A DNA stretch of 64,000 nt from Rosa chinensis (taxonomy: Eukaryota; Streptophyta; Magnoliopsida; Rosales; Rosaceae): contig NC_037091.1 of the NCBI RefSeq assembly GCF_002994745.2, positions 56,777,612 to 56,841,611 on the forward strand. Reading direction: 5' to 3'. The notes below the pieces were generated by a model, which saw only the letters and a list, made by a program, of their open reading frames with translations, searched no databases and had not been told where the DNA came from. Below, piece after piece: positions 1 through 11,313 of this stretch (the first letter of the stretch is position 1; each line of letters begins with the position of its first letter). The position numbers were made by a program, and so were the translations under genes.

Positions 1-781
1 GTTCATGATTGTTAATCTGCAACCTGCAGATTCTCACTTTCTCCTGTTTACCTTCTCAAGTTGTTTGTTCAGAAAAGATCAAACGCTCTTTGAGATTATT
101 ATTACTATTACTTTTTTTGACTTTGCAATGATTTTTATTGAATTTGAGGAGGAAGAGGAATAAAATAACCAAAATAAAGCTTTGATTTGACCCTTTTTTC
201 GTTCCTTTCTTTTCTCTAGGAGACACTGCTGCTAGCCTTCATCACATCAACATTGGCAACATGTCATTGCATATATAATGCTGCAGACATGGTGCTGTGG
301 TCGAGGTTGGCATCAGAATCTTCCCTATTGTGGTTGAGTTGATGTGTTTGGCAGTTATGAACGGAATTCCTTGCATTTTCAATACTTTAGCAATCATAAT
401 TGCTCTTTGGACCTAGCATTAGATGTTAAAAAGGTCTTACAACCAGAGATATGTGGTGCAGATTATTCACTTCGCCAATTAAGATTATTATCTGCATCAT
501 GTTTCAACGTTCAACCTTAAAAGACACTTCTATATCCTAGTTCTTGTTTTGATTAGAAGATGAATTCCAACTTCTGAGTAGCTAATAATTAATGCGAAAG
601 AGTCTAGTGATGGCTGTATTGTATGAACTTATTTGCTGCTAGGAGGGAACATTAATAGGTGACCATGGCATGCTGTGGAGTTGACAACGTTGCTGGCCAT
701 AGATTTTGGACATTGACACTTTTTTTTTTTATGTTCTTTTTGTGGATACTCTTACGGATTATGAATTTTTAACTACTGCAG
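1..781. other. Intronic or upstream part of the GLE1 gene; no exon recognised
   Basis: AT-rich sequence with no reading frame I can assign. It ends in a splice acceptor at 780-781, directly before the first recognisable GLE1 exon, so at least its right part is an intron. Earlier GLE1 exons must lie further left or be hidden here. Confidence 0.5.
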
Positions 782-1457
782 TCAGCATTTGGATCAAATG
801 AGGCTTATTATAAAGCTCTTGGATTCCAAGAAGATGATGAAGGAAAGATTGAGAGCGTTGACAGTTATTTGACACGATTAGAATCTTATATGAAGCTATA
901 TGGGGCACTTGTTCAGGTTTGTCCATACGATTCATGCTTAAGTTTTGAAATGTATTCTAGCAATTGTTAGTTATGGTTAATACGATCTAGTTTGCTGGTA
1001 TGCGCTAAGCATCTTACTTGAACTGTTTTAGCAGACGGAGATCGATAATGTACATGGCCTGAAAGAAGGTTGGGCATGGCTTGCAAGGTTTGTGAATGCT
1101 CTTCCTGCGAACAGATATACTGCCGTTGCACTTGCAGCATTCCTACGTGTAAGTTGTTACGGAAAGTTCACGTACTGTAAAAAAAAACAAAATAGGAGAA
1201 AATGCTATGACCTAATACATTGAATGTTTTAACAGATGGCGGGTTATTCTCTCTTCAGAAAGTATAGAAATCAATTCGTGAAGTTGTTGAACATGGTTGC
1301 AGACAACTTCTTGAATGCACTAAAAGAACAAGGAGATTCACAGCTAAGCCCAGTTATTGTAGAAATTGACTCCTACATAAAGGACAGGGAATTCCTTCGT
1401 GAGCCTGAGGGAAGGCAATTGAAGAGCAATTTGCAATCAGATCTTTCTGTGCCGTAA
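782..1457 (+). CDS. GLE1: mRNA export factor GLE1, C-terminal exons (5' part outside window)
   Basis: GLE1 is a nuclear-pore protein that activates the DEAD-box helicase LOS4/Dbp5, with inositol hexakisphosphate, to release exported mRNA on the cytoplasmic face. Three exons are visible: 782-916, 1035-1148 and 1236-1457 (TAA stop). The first two are exact multiples of three and join in frame through canonical GT/AG sites. The protein reads SAFGSNEAYYKALGFQED, then HGLKEGWAWLARFVNALPAN, then MAGYSLFRKYRNQFVKLLN. This is the helical-repeat C-terminus typical of plant GLE1, in which the tryptophan-rich 'EGWAWLARFxNALPA' block is a hallmark. The family assignment is from memory of plant GLE1. The last exon also starts with ATG, which is incidental because it is an internal methionine. 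The gene converges on the RGLG gene downstream. Confidence 0.88.
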
Positions 1458-2384
1458 ACTAGATTACCAACAGTATTGCTTTCAGAGAACGTGTCAGTTT
1501 GGTTTTCGGTCACGCTCTGTATTTGTATGATTTGGTATTTATCCCCGGTGAATGGAATACGTGAATTTCAGAAATGACGTGCATAATTTGCTGCCACTTG
1601 ACTTGGGAGGGATCATGGATGAAATGGTTAAGCAAAATCAAGCTGCAGTCCAGTCCGGATTTGAACAAAAAATTTTAATGGAATGAACCAAGCCAAAGAT
1701 CCCATCATATGCAAAGTTTCCTTGGCGATCTTAGCTGAAGTTAATTTCTGATCGTGCATGTTTACTCTCATGTTTCTCTTCTTCGGTTGAACAAGAATAT
1801 CGATTTTTAGTAAGCTCATTCTTCAAACGTCAAATGGTTTTAGCAAGAGGAAATCATAAATATTGCAAAACTTTAGCATCATGTGTCAAATTCTGTCAGA
1901 CTCGCCTCTAAATTTTTCCAAATTCGTATCTGTTTTTCAAAATATTATAGAAGACAAAACCAATCAAATCAAGAAAAAACAAAAGAGAGAAGGATGGCCC
2001 GGACCAGTGGCCAACTCTGATCTAATCCTAAATTTTCCTTATAAACAAGATCATCAAGCATGACAGTGGTTTACTTTACAAAGAGGCTTCTAATGGAAAT
2101 GTTCAGTTTAAACCTGAAACAAGCTCACTTCCATCAGGAAACACATCAACCAAGACAGTGTAGAGTACTCCTGCACATCCCAGAACTATCCATCTTTTAG
2201 CAAAGAGCATCCGGAGACATCATATTTTCTGATGGCATGTAATTACATTATGCAAATGATAATGATACTCCTCCGCTTTGTGCCCCAGGTACATAAGCAT
2301 TTGATCCAGCTTTCACTCAACTGACGCATAACTCACGAGATTATCTGAGCACTAACATTCTTGGCTATGTGCAGAAAATTCGGC
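1458..2384. other. Convergent 3' regions of GLE1 and RGLG
   Basis: About 0.9 kb between two stop codons facing each other. It should hold both 3' UTRs. The short open frames here resemble no protein and no repeat is apparent. Confidence 0.5.
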
Positions 2385-4884
2385 CTAAAAGAGTTTTATT
2401 CTAGTTTGGATTGAACTCCGGCAAATGGGGCATGCTTGGAGGTATTCTCCACAGTCACAACAAGTCTGCAACACAAAACCAGGACCAAAAAATTACTAAT
2501 AAACAAAAGATCCACAATCTCAATATGCATCCTTATTGTAACTTAATGTCATGAAACGATGCATAGAGAAAATAGTCTACCTGATGCCCACAACCGAAGG
2601 CCATGTCTTTCGGATTAGTAAGACAGATGGGGCAAACCTGCATTATGAGAAAAACAAAAAGATAAGAGGTGGTAAGGTGATTGTGTATTTATTTGTTGAT
2701 GAATCTATAACTAGATCGTTGATGCATAAGCACCTGATTATCATATGTTGAACGAGGAGGTGCGCTGACTCCTGCATCATATCCAGTATGAGGAGGAGCT
2801 GTCCGCTGCTGAAAACTGCTTGAGCCGTGTCCAGTATAAGGTCTAGTGTTGTTTCTAAAGGAAGAGACTGCAGCAGGTGGGGGAAGAGGAATTCTGTCCG
2901 GGGAATTCCCATTTCGTACTCTGCGTGATCAAGGAAACAGGTTTTCGTATTATTACAAGTAAAGATCAAACTGGAAAAAAAGTACTACTTGCATGTTAAG
3001 CTTGAATTTTTACCCCAATAGGTCTAGCGCTATTGTGGCCTTATATTGGGAAGGTATTTCCATCAAGGCTGAAAGAGCAAATTCTGTCTGCTTTCTCGAT
3101 AGATCCACATTCTTTGACATGATTTCGGTAAAGTTCACAAACTACAACATCAAGAAAATTAGTCATTGAGAATTATAACACAATTAAGAGGGTGTGAACG
3201 TACATGACAAGTAACCTACTTTTGGATAACTAAGTGACACCATTACTCACCTGCAAGTTATCAAATGCCCGAGAAGGGATGTTGTCATCGAATTCCTTCA
3301 TCAGGTCCCAGGGCCCATCTCCAACCCCGACTAATACAATAGACAAGGGGTAATTGCTGCCAAAAAAAACAAGCATATGAAAGTATAGGTCAGCAACCAA
3401 AATCTTGTTATGGAAGATCTCCGCTGAGGTTATAAGAAAGTGTTAATATATAGGAAAATTTACCTTGCTCTTACAATTGCATTAATTGTCCTTTGTTCTT
3501 GTGGGCTTAGTTGACCAGGTTGTGTATCAATACTTCTTGTCACCTATGACAATGACAATATTTCGTAAGGCAATAGGAAGCAACAACTAGACTAAGATTT
3601 TTGCTTCTGAGAACGAACTAGAGGTATTGTAATTCAATAGTTCAAAATCATGCTCATTCTCTCTGGTGAGTCCTGTTCTAATATATAGCTTAAACCAAAG
3701 TACCTGACCATCGGCAATGATCAGCAAAACATGGTATTGGCCTCCACTTTGCTCAACAATAGTCATTGCCATCTCAATAATGGGTGCAAAAGATGTAGGT
3801 CCTGCAATAAGGAAACAACAACAGGAATGTTCAACTTCATGATGCAACAGATATTGACCAAGTGGAACAGTTAGAGGCTACAGCCTACAGCACCTGCAAG
3901 TCGAAGAGTTGGAACAATTTCTCTATATCGTGTCAGCACTTCCTCGAATCCAGTACAAACGCAGTCATCTGGATAGAAGCTGAAGACATCTTGATCATGT
4001 GTAGATGCTACAAGAATAGACAAGAAAGATGTCATTTTCATGGTCCAAACAACGTAGAAATAATGCTTGCGACAAAGCTTTGCATTCAATTACCATCTCC
4101 AAACCCATAGCATGGAATTAGATTATCTTCATCAAAAGCGGACAATGTCTTCCCGATAATCGATATTGCTTGTTCATAGGGATTTTGACCAGTTCCAATG
4201 TGATGCAAGCTTTTCCGACCAAATGACCTCGAACCTGTTGAAATTAATAAAGAGGCAGAAAACAAATCTTAAGCATATTGCTTGCATTACCTTCAACCAA
4301 AGAACTTATTAGCATCTCAAGTAATAAGGCTAAACCTGTCCACTCATTGCTCTTTGTGAAGTCAACGCCAACAATCAGATTAGAAGACTCTAGGCCAGCT
4401 TGTGCAAGAGCATTAGTAACCTGTGGTCAATTATATGAATAAGAATACTGGATACAGTTTAACGTTGTCATGTCAAAGCTAGATTTACACAGAGAAGTTA
4501 AAAAACATGCTGAATCAATATTGTCATTTGGTGTCACTTACTCATCACGTCAATCAATATTGTCAATTTCATTAGGTGTCACTTATTCCATGACAAATGA
4601 AGTGATTTTGTAAAGCAGGACGTACAGACACAAAAACATGCTGCATAAGTTCTAACCTCATCCAAGGAGCGATAATCGTCAGATATCTTTGAGTATTTCC
4701 TGTCCAGTCTCCTTCTTGGCAGTTGTGAGGAGGGTGCATAGTGATGCTGAGGTGTAGCAATATACGGCCCTTGCTGAGCATATGGTACTGATTCCGGGTA
4801 CTGATTCCATGAGGAAGCAGAAGAAGCAGTTGAACCACTATGAGAAAACCTAGAACTCGACTCTTTGGAGCTTCTACTTCCCAT
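2385..4884 (-). CDS. RGLG: E3 ubiquitin ligase of the RGLG family (copine/vWA domain plus RING)
   Basis: RGLG proteins are membrane-anchored RING ligases that attach K63-linked ubiquitin and act in hormone and drought signalling. Eleven exons (minus order): 4657-4884, 4336-4420, 4094-4234, 3894-4007, 3704-3801, 3464-3543, 3251-3356, 3014-3141, 2734-2920, 2581-2637, 2385-2465. They total 1305 nt and encode 434 aa in one frame. The start [10 protein letters not shown] has Gly2 and Ser6, a plausible N-myristoylation site, followed by a Ser/Tyr/Gln-rich leader. [15 protein letters not shown] leads into the copine-type vWA domain (roughly residues 85-325), with [13 protein letters not shown] and CYGFGD as landmarks. 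The C-terminal RING contains [18 protein letters not shown] and CPICR and ends RIKLF. The best relatives are RGLG1/RGLG2. I cannot tell which paralogue this is. Confidence 0.92.
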
Positions 4885-6370
4885 CGCAAGTACAATAAGA
4901 GAATCTAGAAAATCCCCAAGTTAAGGTAACACACCAAATCTGCAATATTTATTTGCTGGGGAAAACTGAAACTTGGTTAATATAGCTAGTTGCTCTAAAT
5001 GTGAATTGAGCAAGGCCGGAACATTCCTTATAGACATTTCTCAAAGTCTCACAACAAACAAAACAAGACCAAGAACATAGATATAACGCAGCCAACGGTG
5101 ACTGATTCAACCGAAAACCGACCATTTGAAATCAGTTTTGTTACGAACCACTGAAATAGTTGCATAGTTTACTTCTATATGTTTCTCCATTCAAGAAACT
5201 CCCAGGCAATTTCAGGAATAAATATAATGAAAACAAGGTTCTGACTTGTGACTCAATCACAATCCTGAATGATGAACACGAATAAGTAAACTAATTCTTA
5301 TTCATTAATAAATACGAAGAATATTATATGTACGTAACCCGGCCTCCAAGAAAACCAGGCACGCAACTTTTTAATTTATACACTGTTCCGTTTGAAACAT
5401 GAATTAAAATGTTTTATTTGATTAACCTCAAAAAAAAAAAAATTATATGAAACGTGAATTAAAATAGGAATATGCAAATCATAAATGAATAACTAAAATA
5501 ATTTCCATGTTATCCTAATGCATATAACAAATTAATAAATACTAATCAATATAAGAAAATTAAGCATCAGAATGGGGATGAATGGAAAAGCTCAACTAAC
5601 AAGTAAGAGACCTCTGAAACTGGGGATGAATAAACTAATGCTAGATTAAGGAAACAACTAGGGTTAAGCAACAACTACAAGTGATCGACTAATATATACT
5701 TAATATTGGATTATTAATGATGTTCTAGAGGTTGGATGATAAGTATATCAATAGGGAGATAACAGGCAATTATGCCTTCCACAACAAGTCGAAAGGACTT
5801 TGTAACACGACTGTCATTTTCTGGGTCCAATGTTGTTGACGTCTGGGTTTATATGGTAAACTTGGGAATCACAAGGCCGACACCAAGAAGGAGTTTGAGT
5901 TTGAAAATGACGGATTTTACATTCATTCTTGGTCTCCATGAACTAGTAAATTTCCTCTTCCCAGAAAAAGAAAAGAATAGTCGGCTATTTGATGGCAAAG
6001 CCCATTTTTGACATAATATATTACCGACTATTGGGCAATGCAAATGGTTTTGGGCTAATATTGACGAGTTGGAGACCCATAATACATTACCGACTATAAG
6101 ACAGTTTTATTTTTTATTTTTTAAGGGCAACAAAGCTTCAGACATCTTGTTTAGTAATTGAGTTGTGTCAATCTAGTGACCTGAGAAGATAAAACGTGTT
6201 CTATTTTAACAAAGCAAAGTGAAGAGCGTGAAGCACATAATGCTATTCTTTGCCAATGAAAAAAAATCTTGGAAACCTAAAGCCCTCATAAATCTTTCAA
6301 AACGGTAGCTGAAAATCAAAGAGAAAAATCCATTTTCCCACATAATTCGTCTACATAGGCACATTTTAAA

Positions 6371-6813
6371 CCCTCAAGTTTGACCTAGTAAGGTTGTATG
6401 ATTTATATCAATGGATATGTCTTTCGTAGCCTTAAAAAAAAAAATCTTATAGCCGTGTTGATTGACATATTCAACCGACTAATCACATTTCTATAAAATC
6501 AAAATTAAATATTCTCATCAATACTAAAATTTTCATTTTACTTCGTGATTAAAATATACAGTAGATATTAGATTTACCCATGAAGACTTGTTTCTAAGTA
6601 AGCTGTCATCCTATGTTTAGGATAGTGGTTCCATTTTAGGGCGGTATAGGGTTCGAGACTTGCATTTTAGTTTTTTGCAATTGTTTCCATTTTAGATTTT
6701 AATCGTTTTATACTTGAGAAATCGATTTGTAATATGAGTGGTCTTCGGATCCCTCAAGCTTGACCTAATAAGGTTGTATGATTTATATCGATGGATTTGT
6801 CTTCTGTTACCCT
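6371..6813. repeat. Dispersed direct duplication, about 63 bp, copies 380 bp apart
   Basis: 6371-6433 and 6751-6813 share the block beginning ccctcaag and continuing through aaggttgtatgatttatat with few differences. The fragment taagctgtcat also recurs near 6600 and 6842. This is either the remains of a local tandem duplication or two ends of a decayed mobile element; no TSD was found. Confidence 0.55.
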
Positions 6814-7205
6814 CAGAAAGGAAAAAAAAAAGAAAAAAAGTAAGCTGTCATTCTCATTAAAGGCGGCAAACGGATCGTCCCTCGCATGATTAAAGACTGG
6901 CCCGGCCAAACTAGGCCTAAAATCCAAAAGATGGGTTAGCCCAAGCACAGCCCGAAGTGCAACGAACCTACTTTAAATGGGCTCGTGTGGGTTTAAGGCC
7001 CAAAACTTACGTGGCAGCATAAGACCGGCGCGTGCACATACGCGACGGACCAAAAATCTTGTGGAAGCAATCGCCACGTAATCATTGAATTTGCTGGGGC
7101 CGTAAAAAGAAAGAAAATAAATAAATAAACATTAGCGAAGAAACAGAGGGAGGGAGACTGGTTGGTACTGATCGTTGTCCTCGTCGTCTCTACCACGCTC
7201 CCTTG

Positions 7206-7256
7206 TCTTCTTCTTCTTCTTCTTCTTCTCCATCTTCATCATCATCATCATCATCA
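7206..7256. repeat. CTT and CAT trinucleotide microsatellites in the 5' leader of the coiled-coil gene
   Basis: A run of CTT units (about 7206-7229) is followed by CAT units (about 7231-7256), roughly 210 bp before the ATG at 7466. Pyrimidine-rich leaders are common in plant 5' UTRs. Confidence 0.75.
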
Positions 7257-7465
7257 ATCTCCCTCTATAGGTACGCAGTCCCTTTCCCCAATTCTCTGAA
7301 GCTACCAGTAATTTCCTCGCCTTATTTTACCGCCCAAATTTCCAACGATCACACGCCTCGGTTAATTCCGTAGCCTATTTGGGCTTCCAGAAATCCCTAG
7401 GGTTTGGATTTTTGTTGGAATGAGAGTGTGTTTGTGCAATCGGCGATAGCAAAAGGTTTGGCCAA

Positions 7466-10400
7466 ATGGCGAGTAGTGGTGGTGGCGGCGACGAAGACGC
7501 CGATGCGGTGCTCAGCGACGTAGAGGGCGACGATCCGGTGCCGATCGTGATTAAGAATTCGTCGCCGGAACAAATCTCCGCCGACCGGTTCCGCGAGCTG
7601 CTCGCCGAGCTAGATCGCGAGCGGCAGGCGCGGGAGGCGGTGGAGAATTCGAAATCGGACCTGCAAGTCCAGTTCGGGAGATTAAAGGCTCTGGCGCACG
7701 AGGCGATTAGGAAGCGAGACGAGTGGGGGAGGCAGAGAGACGAGGCCTTGCGTGAGAAGGAAGAACTGTCCAGAACGAACGAGAAGGTCTCGGCGGAATT
7801 GGCAGAAGCTAATAGAGCTAGAGACGAGGCTTTGCAGCAGAAGGATGAGATTGCGAAGCAGTTAGACGACGTCGTTAGGGAGAAGGATGGAATGAGGGCT
7901 GAGATTGGGAATTCCACGCATATGCTCATGTCTGGGATTGATAAGATTTCAGGTAAAGTTAGTAATTTCAAGAATTTCGCGGCGGGGGGATTGCCGAGGT
8001 CGAATAAGTACACCACCGGATTGCCGGCGGTGGCTTACGGGGTTATAAAGAGGACGAATGAGATTGTGGAAGAGCTTGTTAGACAGACTGAGGCCACTGC
8101 CAAGTCTAGGAACGAAACTAGGGAGCAGATGGATCAGAGGAACTATGAGATTGCCATTGAGATTTCGCAGCTGGAGGCCACCATTGGTGGTTTGAGAGAA
8201 GAGGTTGCGAAGAAGACGTCTGTGGTTGAGAGTTTGGAGAAAAGTGTTGCAGAGAGGAGTGGGAAAATGTCGGAGATTGAGAGGGAGATGGAGGATAAGT
8301 TGAGAAGGGCGGAGAGTGAGGCTTCCGAGTTGAGGCAGTTAGCTAGAGAGTATGATGATAAGTTGACGAATTTGGACTCGAAAATGGAAGAGCAGAGGCC
8401 TTTGCTCGTTGATCAGTTGAATTTGGTGTCGAAAATTCATGACCGGCTATATCATGTTATGAAAGTAGTTGATGCCAACAATTTGGATCAGTCAGATTAT
8501 TCGGAATCCCTATTTCTCCCTCAAGAAACAGACATGGAGGAGAACCTGCGTGCATCTTTGGCTGGGATGGAATCTATTTATGAATTAACGAGGATTGTTA
8601 TGGAAAAAGCAAGGGATTTGGTTGAGGAGAAGAATCATGAAATCAAGAGTTTGGATGAAACAGCGTCTCGGTTAGTTAAAGAAAAGGAACAAATTGGATC
8701 CTTACTTAGGAGCGCTTTGTCAAATAGGATGACATCAAATCCATCTTCTAAGACAAGGGAATTGTTTCAAGTTGCAGAGAATGGTTTGAGGGAGGCTGGG
8801 ATAGATTTTAAATTTAATACGCATATGGGGGATCGGAAAGTGGATGCACTTGAGGCCGAGGAGGATGAAGTATACACATTAGTAAGTAACCCTTATTGTT
8901 TCTCTGTGTTGAATGTTATTCTGAAGTTTGGTTTTGTTTCAAATCCAAACTAGTTCGTCTGTGTTAATGATATGTTTGTATACCGCACACAGGCTGGTGC
9001 TTTGGAGAATATTGTTAAGGCATCTCAGCTGGAGATTATAGAGCTGCAGCATTCTGTGGAAGAACTAAGGTACATTTTTGTGCTCAAAATCATTAAGCTG
9101 CAATGGATTTTACTTATGTGTCATAATTGGAGCTTTGATTTAAGGAATGATTCATACTTTTTGTATGCTTTTGCACTATAGTGACTTTGTCCTGACATGG
9201 TATTATTTTCTGTGTGCTGCTTTACCATATTAAGGGCAGAGCTGAGTTTACTTAAACAGCATGTAGAGGCCCAAGCTAAGGAGCTCGACCATAGAATGCA
9301 TAAAATTGAGGAACTTGAAGAGAAGGAGAGACTAGCGAATGAAAGTGTATGTTATTTCAAGTTTATTGACTGTCTAATTATTGTGCTTCACCTTCTATAA
9401 TTCATTGTTGTCTAATATGAGGTAATCTGTAACATATATGATAAATGATTTTGTACCACTTAATGGTCATGAACCAATTTGAGGAGTATCATAAAGTCAT
9501 TCTTTGTGTAGATTGAAGGGCTAATGATGGACATTGCTGCTGCTGAAGAAGAAATTACAAGATGGAAAGTCGCAGCAGAGCAAGAAGCTGCTGCAGGCAC
9601 AGGTGTAGAACAAGAGTTTGTGGCACAGGTACCTTTTCAAAGTTGGTCTGATATTATTTCTGTTATTAGTCTAATAAAATCTTCTTCTTTGGATCATAGT
9701 CTATTACAATCCTCATATGATATACCTATGTGGAAGAAACAAGCTGAGGTCATTTAACTTGGGACATTTGTATAATTCATATGATAGTTTATAGTAAATG
9801 GATTACCCCTAGGTTTTATTTCGGCAGTAAAGGAGTGTGGTAGGGTACTAGGGTTGGACTAAGTCATGGTATATTATGCATTCATGGAAGCTATGCGCAG
9901 ATTATGCATGCTGATATAAGACATTTCAAAACGAAAACCTGTTGAATGCTTGTGACATATGGGTGAAGTTGGGAGTATATTAATCTCATGCTATCCAAGA
10001 TCCAAGATTCTCGGATCAGAATATTTTAAATACATATGATTAACTGATTCAAGAAAAGTTAGATGTGTGCTATGGCATTGTGGGCAAACCTCTATTGTTG
10101 ATTGGAAGAAAGGATTTAGAAACAGGGATTACAGTTTTGAAATATTTGAAAGAATTGTAGACTCTATATAAAATGAATTTGATGTAAGCAGGTTTAGTCC
10201 TTTGAATTCTTTATTTTTTTTCTCTTTCTTTAATATTCTCTTACAAATACAAATATGTATGTATTATTATCATTACATCAGTGGCATTAACGTCAAAGCA
10301 ATAGCCGAAATCCTTAAATTTGAAATCCCACATTCCAAATGGATCCTTAATTCATCATGCCATTAGCATGTTCTTATGTCTTAGGAATAATGACTATGAT

Positions 10401-10769
10401 TGGCACCTGCAGTTATTGGCACTTAAGCAGGAACTTGAAGAGGCAAAGCAGGCAATTGTGGAGTCAGAGAAGAAGCTCAAGTTCAAAGAAGAGACAGCAG
10501 ATGCTGCCATGGCAGCTAGAGATGCTGCGGAGAAATCCTTAAGATTGGCAGACTCGAGGGCATCCAGGCTCCGAGATAGAGTAGAGGAGCTTACCCGTCA
10601 ACTTGAAGAATTTGAAAATCGAGAGGACTTAAGGAGAGGCCTGGGTGGACCTAGATATATATGTTGGCCCTGGCAGTGGCTTGGGCTGGACTTTGTAGGG
10701 TTCAGTCGCTCTGATACAGAACAGCAGAGTAGTTCAAATGAAATGGAGCTTGCTGAACCTCTTTTATGA
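7466..10769 (+). CDS. Conserved plant coiled-coil protein, function unknown
   Basis: Five exons: 7466-8881, 8993-9069, 9235-9346, 9512-9628 and 10413-10769 (TGA). They give a 692-aa protein in one uninterrupted frame. After a short acidic N-terminus (DADAVLSDVEGDDP), almost the whole chain is Glu/Lys/Arg/Gln-rich heptad coiled coil (about residues 30-620). It is broken by a conserved non-helical block near residues 165-195 (KISGKVSNFKNFA and LPAVAYGVIKRTNEIVEELV). The C-terminus carries a short aromatic, hydrophobic stretch (YICWPWQWLGLDFVG) and then MELAEPLL, which looks like a membrane-contacting tail. From memory it matches an uncharacterised Arabidopsis protein of the At1g24560 type, often mislabelled myosin- or EEA1-like only because of its coils. 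The last intron is about 0.8 kb. Its role is unknown; scaffolding or membrane tethering would be a guess. Confidence 0.85.
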
Positions 10770-11313
10770 GTAACACTCTTTATAGTTTTTATTTTGTGTA
10801 TTTACTGTGAACTTTCAAAATTAGAACAGTAAAGAAAATGCTAGTTTCTAACAGATTTACTTGTCAAGGTTCCCCACTGCAGTGATAAACGTTGTAATCG
10901 ATTGATTTTGCGTGGTGGGTACTTCCAGCCGAAGTGAATCTTTCATATTGATGCCTTCAGGCTTCAGGGGAGTTTCCGCTAATCTTGTTACTGTAATGTA
11001 GTTTTTGTTTTCTTTTTAAATTTAATTTAGTATTACTGTTCATATTCAGTTTTACGAAAGGCTTGAGAAAAGTTTGAATGGAAGGTGGTTGAAAACGAGT
11101 ATTAATGTCAATGGTCTCTGCTCCTCTTTGTTTCTTTTGATTTCTAATTTTCAGTTTGATCAAATGAATCTTACACATTCATCTTAACCAGGGAATTTGA
11201 CTGGATATCAGTTTACACCACTACAGGCATTTCAGCATCAATCCAAACCTTTATTTCTCAAACTTTATTTAACAACTCAAAATTGTTCGAAAGAACATTA
11301 CAAATCATAATTC
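10770..11313. other. Convergent 3' flanks of the coiled-coil gene and CYP71
   Basis: Roughly 540 bp between facing stop codons, AT-rich. No coding or repeat signal seen beyond the expected 3' UTRs. Confidence 0.5.

Larger units (their letters stand above)
4885..7465. other. Intergenic region between divergent RGLG and coiled-coil genes
   Basis: About 2.6 kb, AT-rich and non-coding. It must contain both promoters. I see one diverged duplicated segment (6371-6433 and 6751-6813) and pyrimidine-rich simple repeats close to the coiled-coil gene. The short frame at 5772-6011 resembles no known protein. Confidence 0.5.

Noticed and set aside
5772..6043. Overlapping short frames in the RGLG upstream region
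   Set aside because: No homology, splice context or codon bias; overlapping on both strands as in chance frames.
6630..6665. ggttcgag motif as a tRNA box B
   Set aside because: No acceptor stem, anticodon arm or box A at the proper distance.
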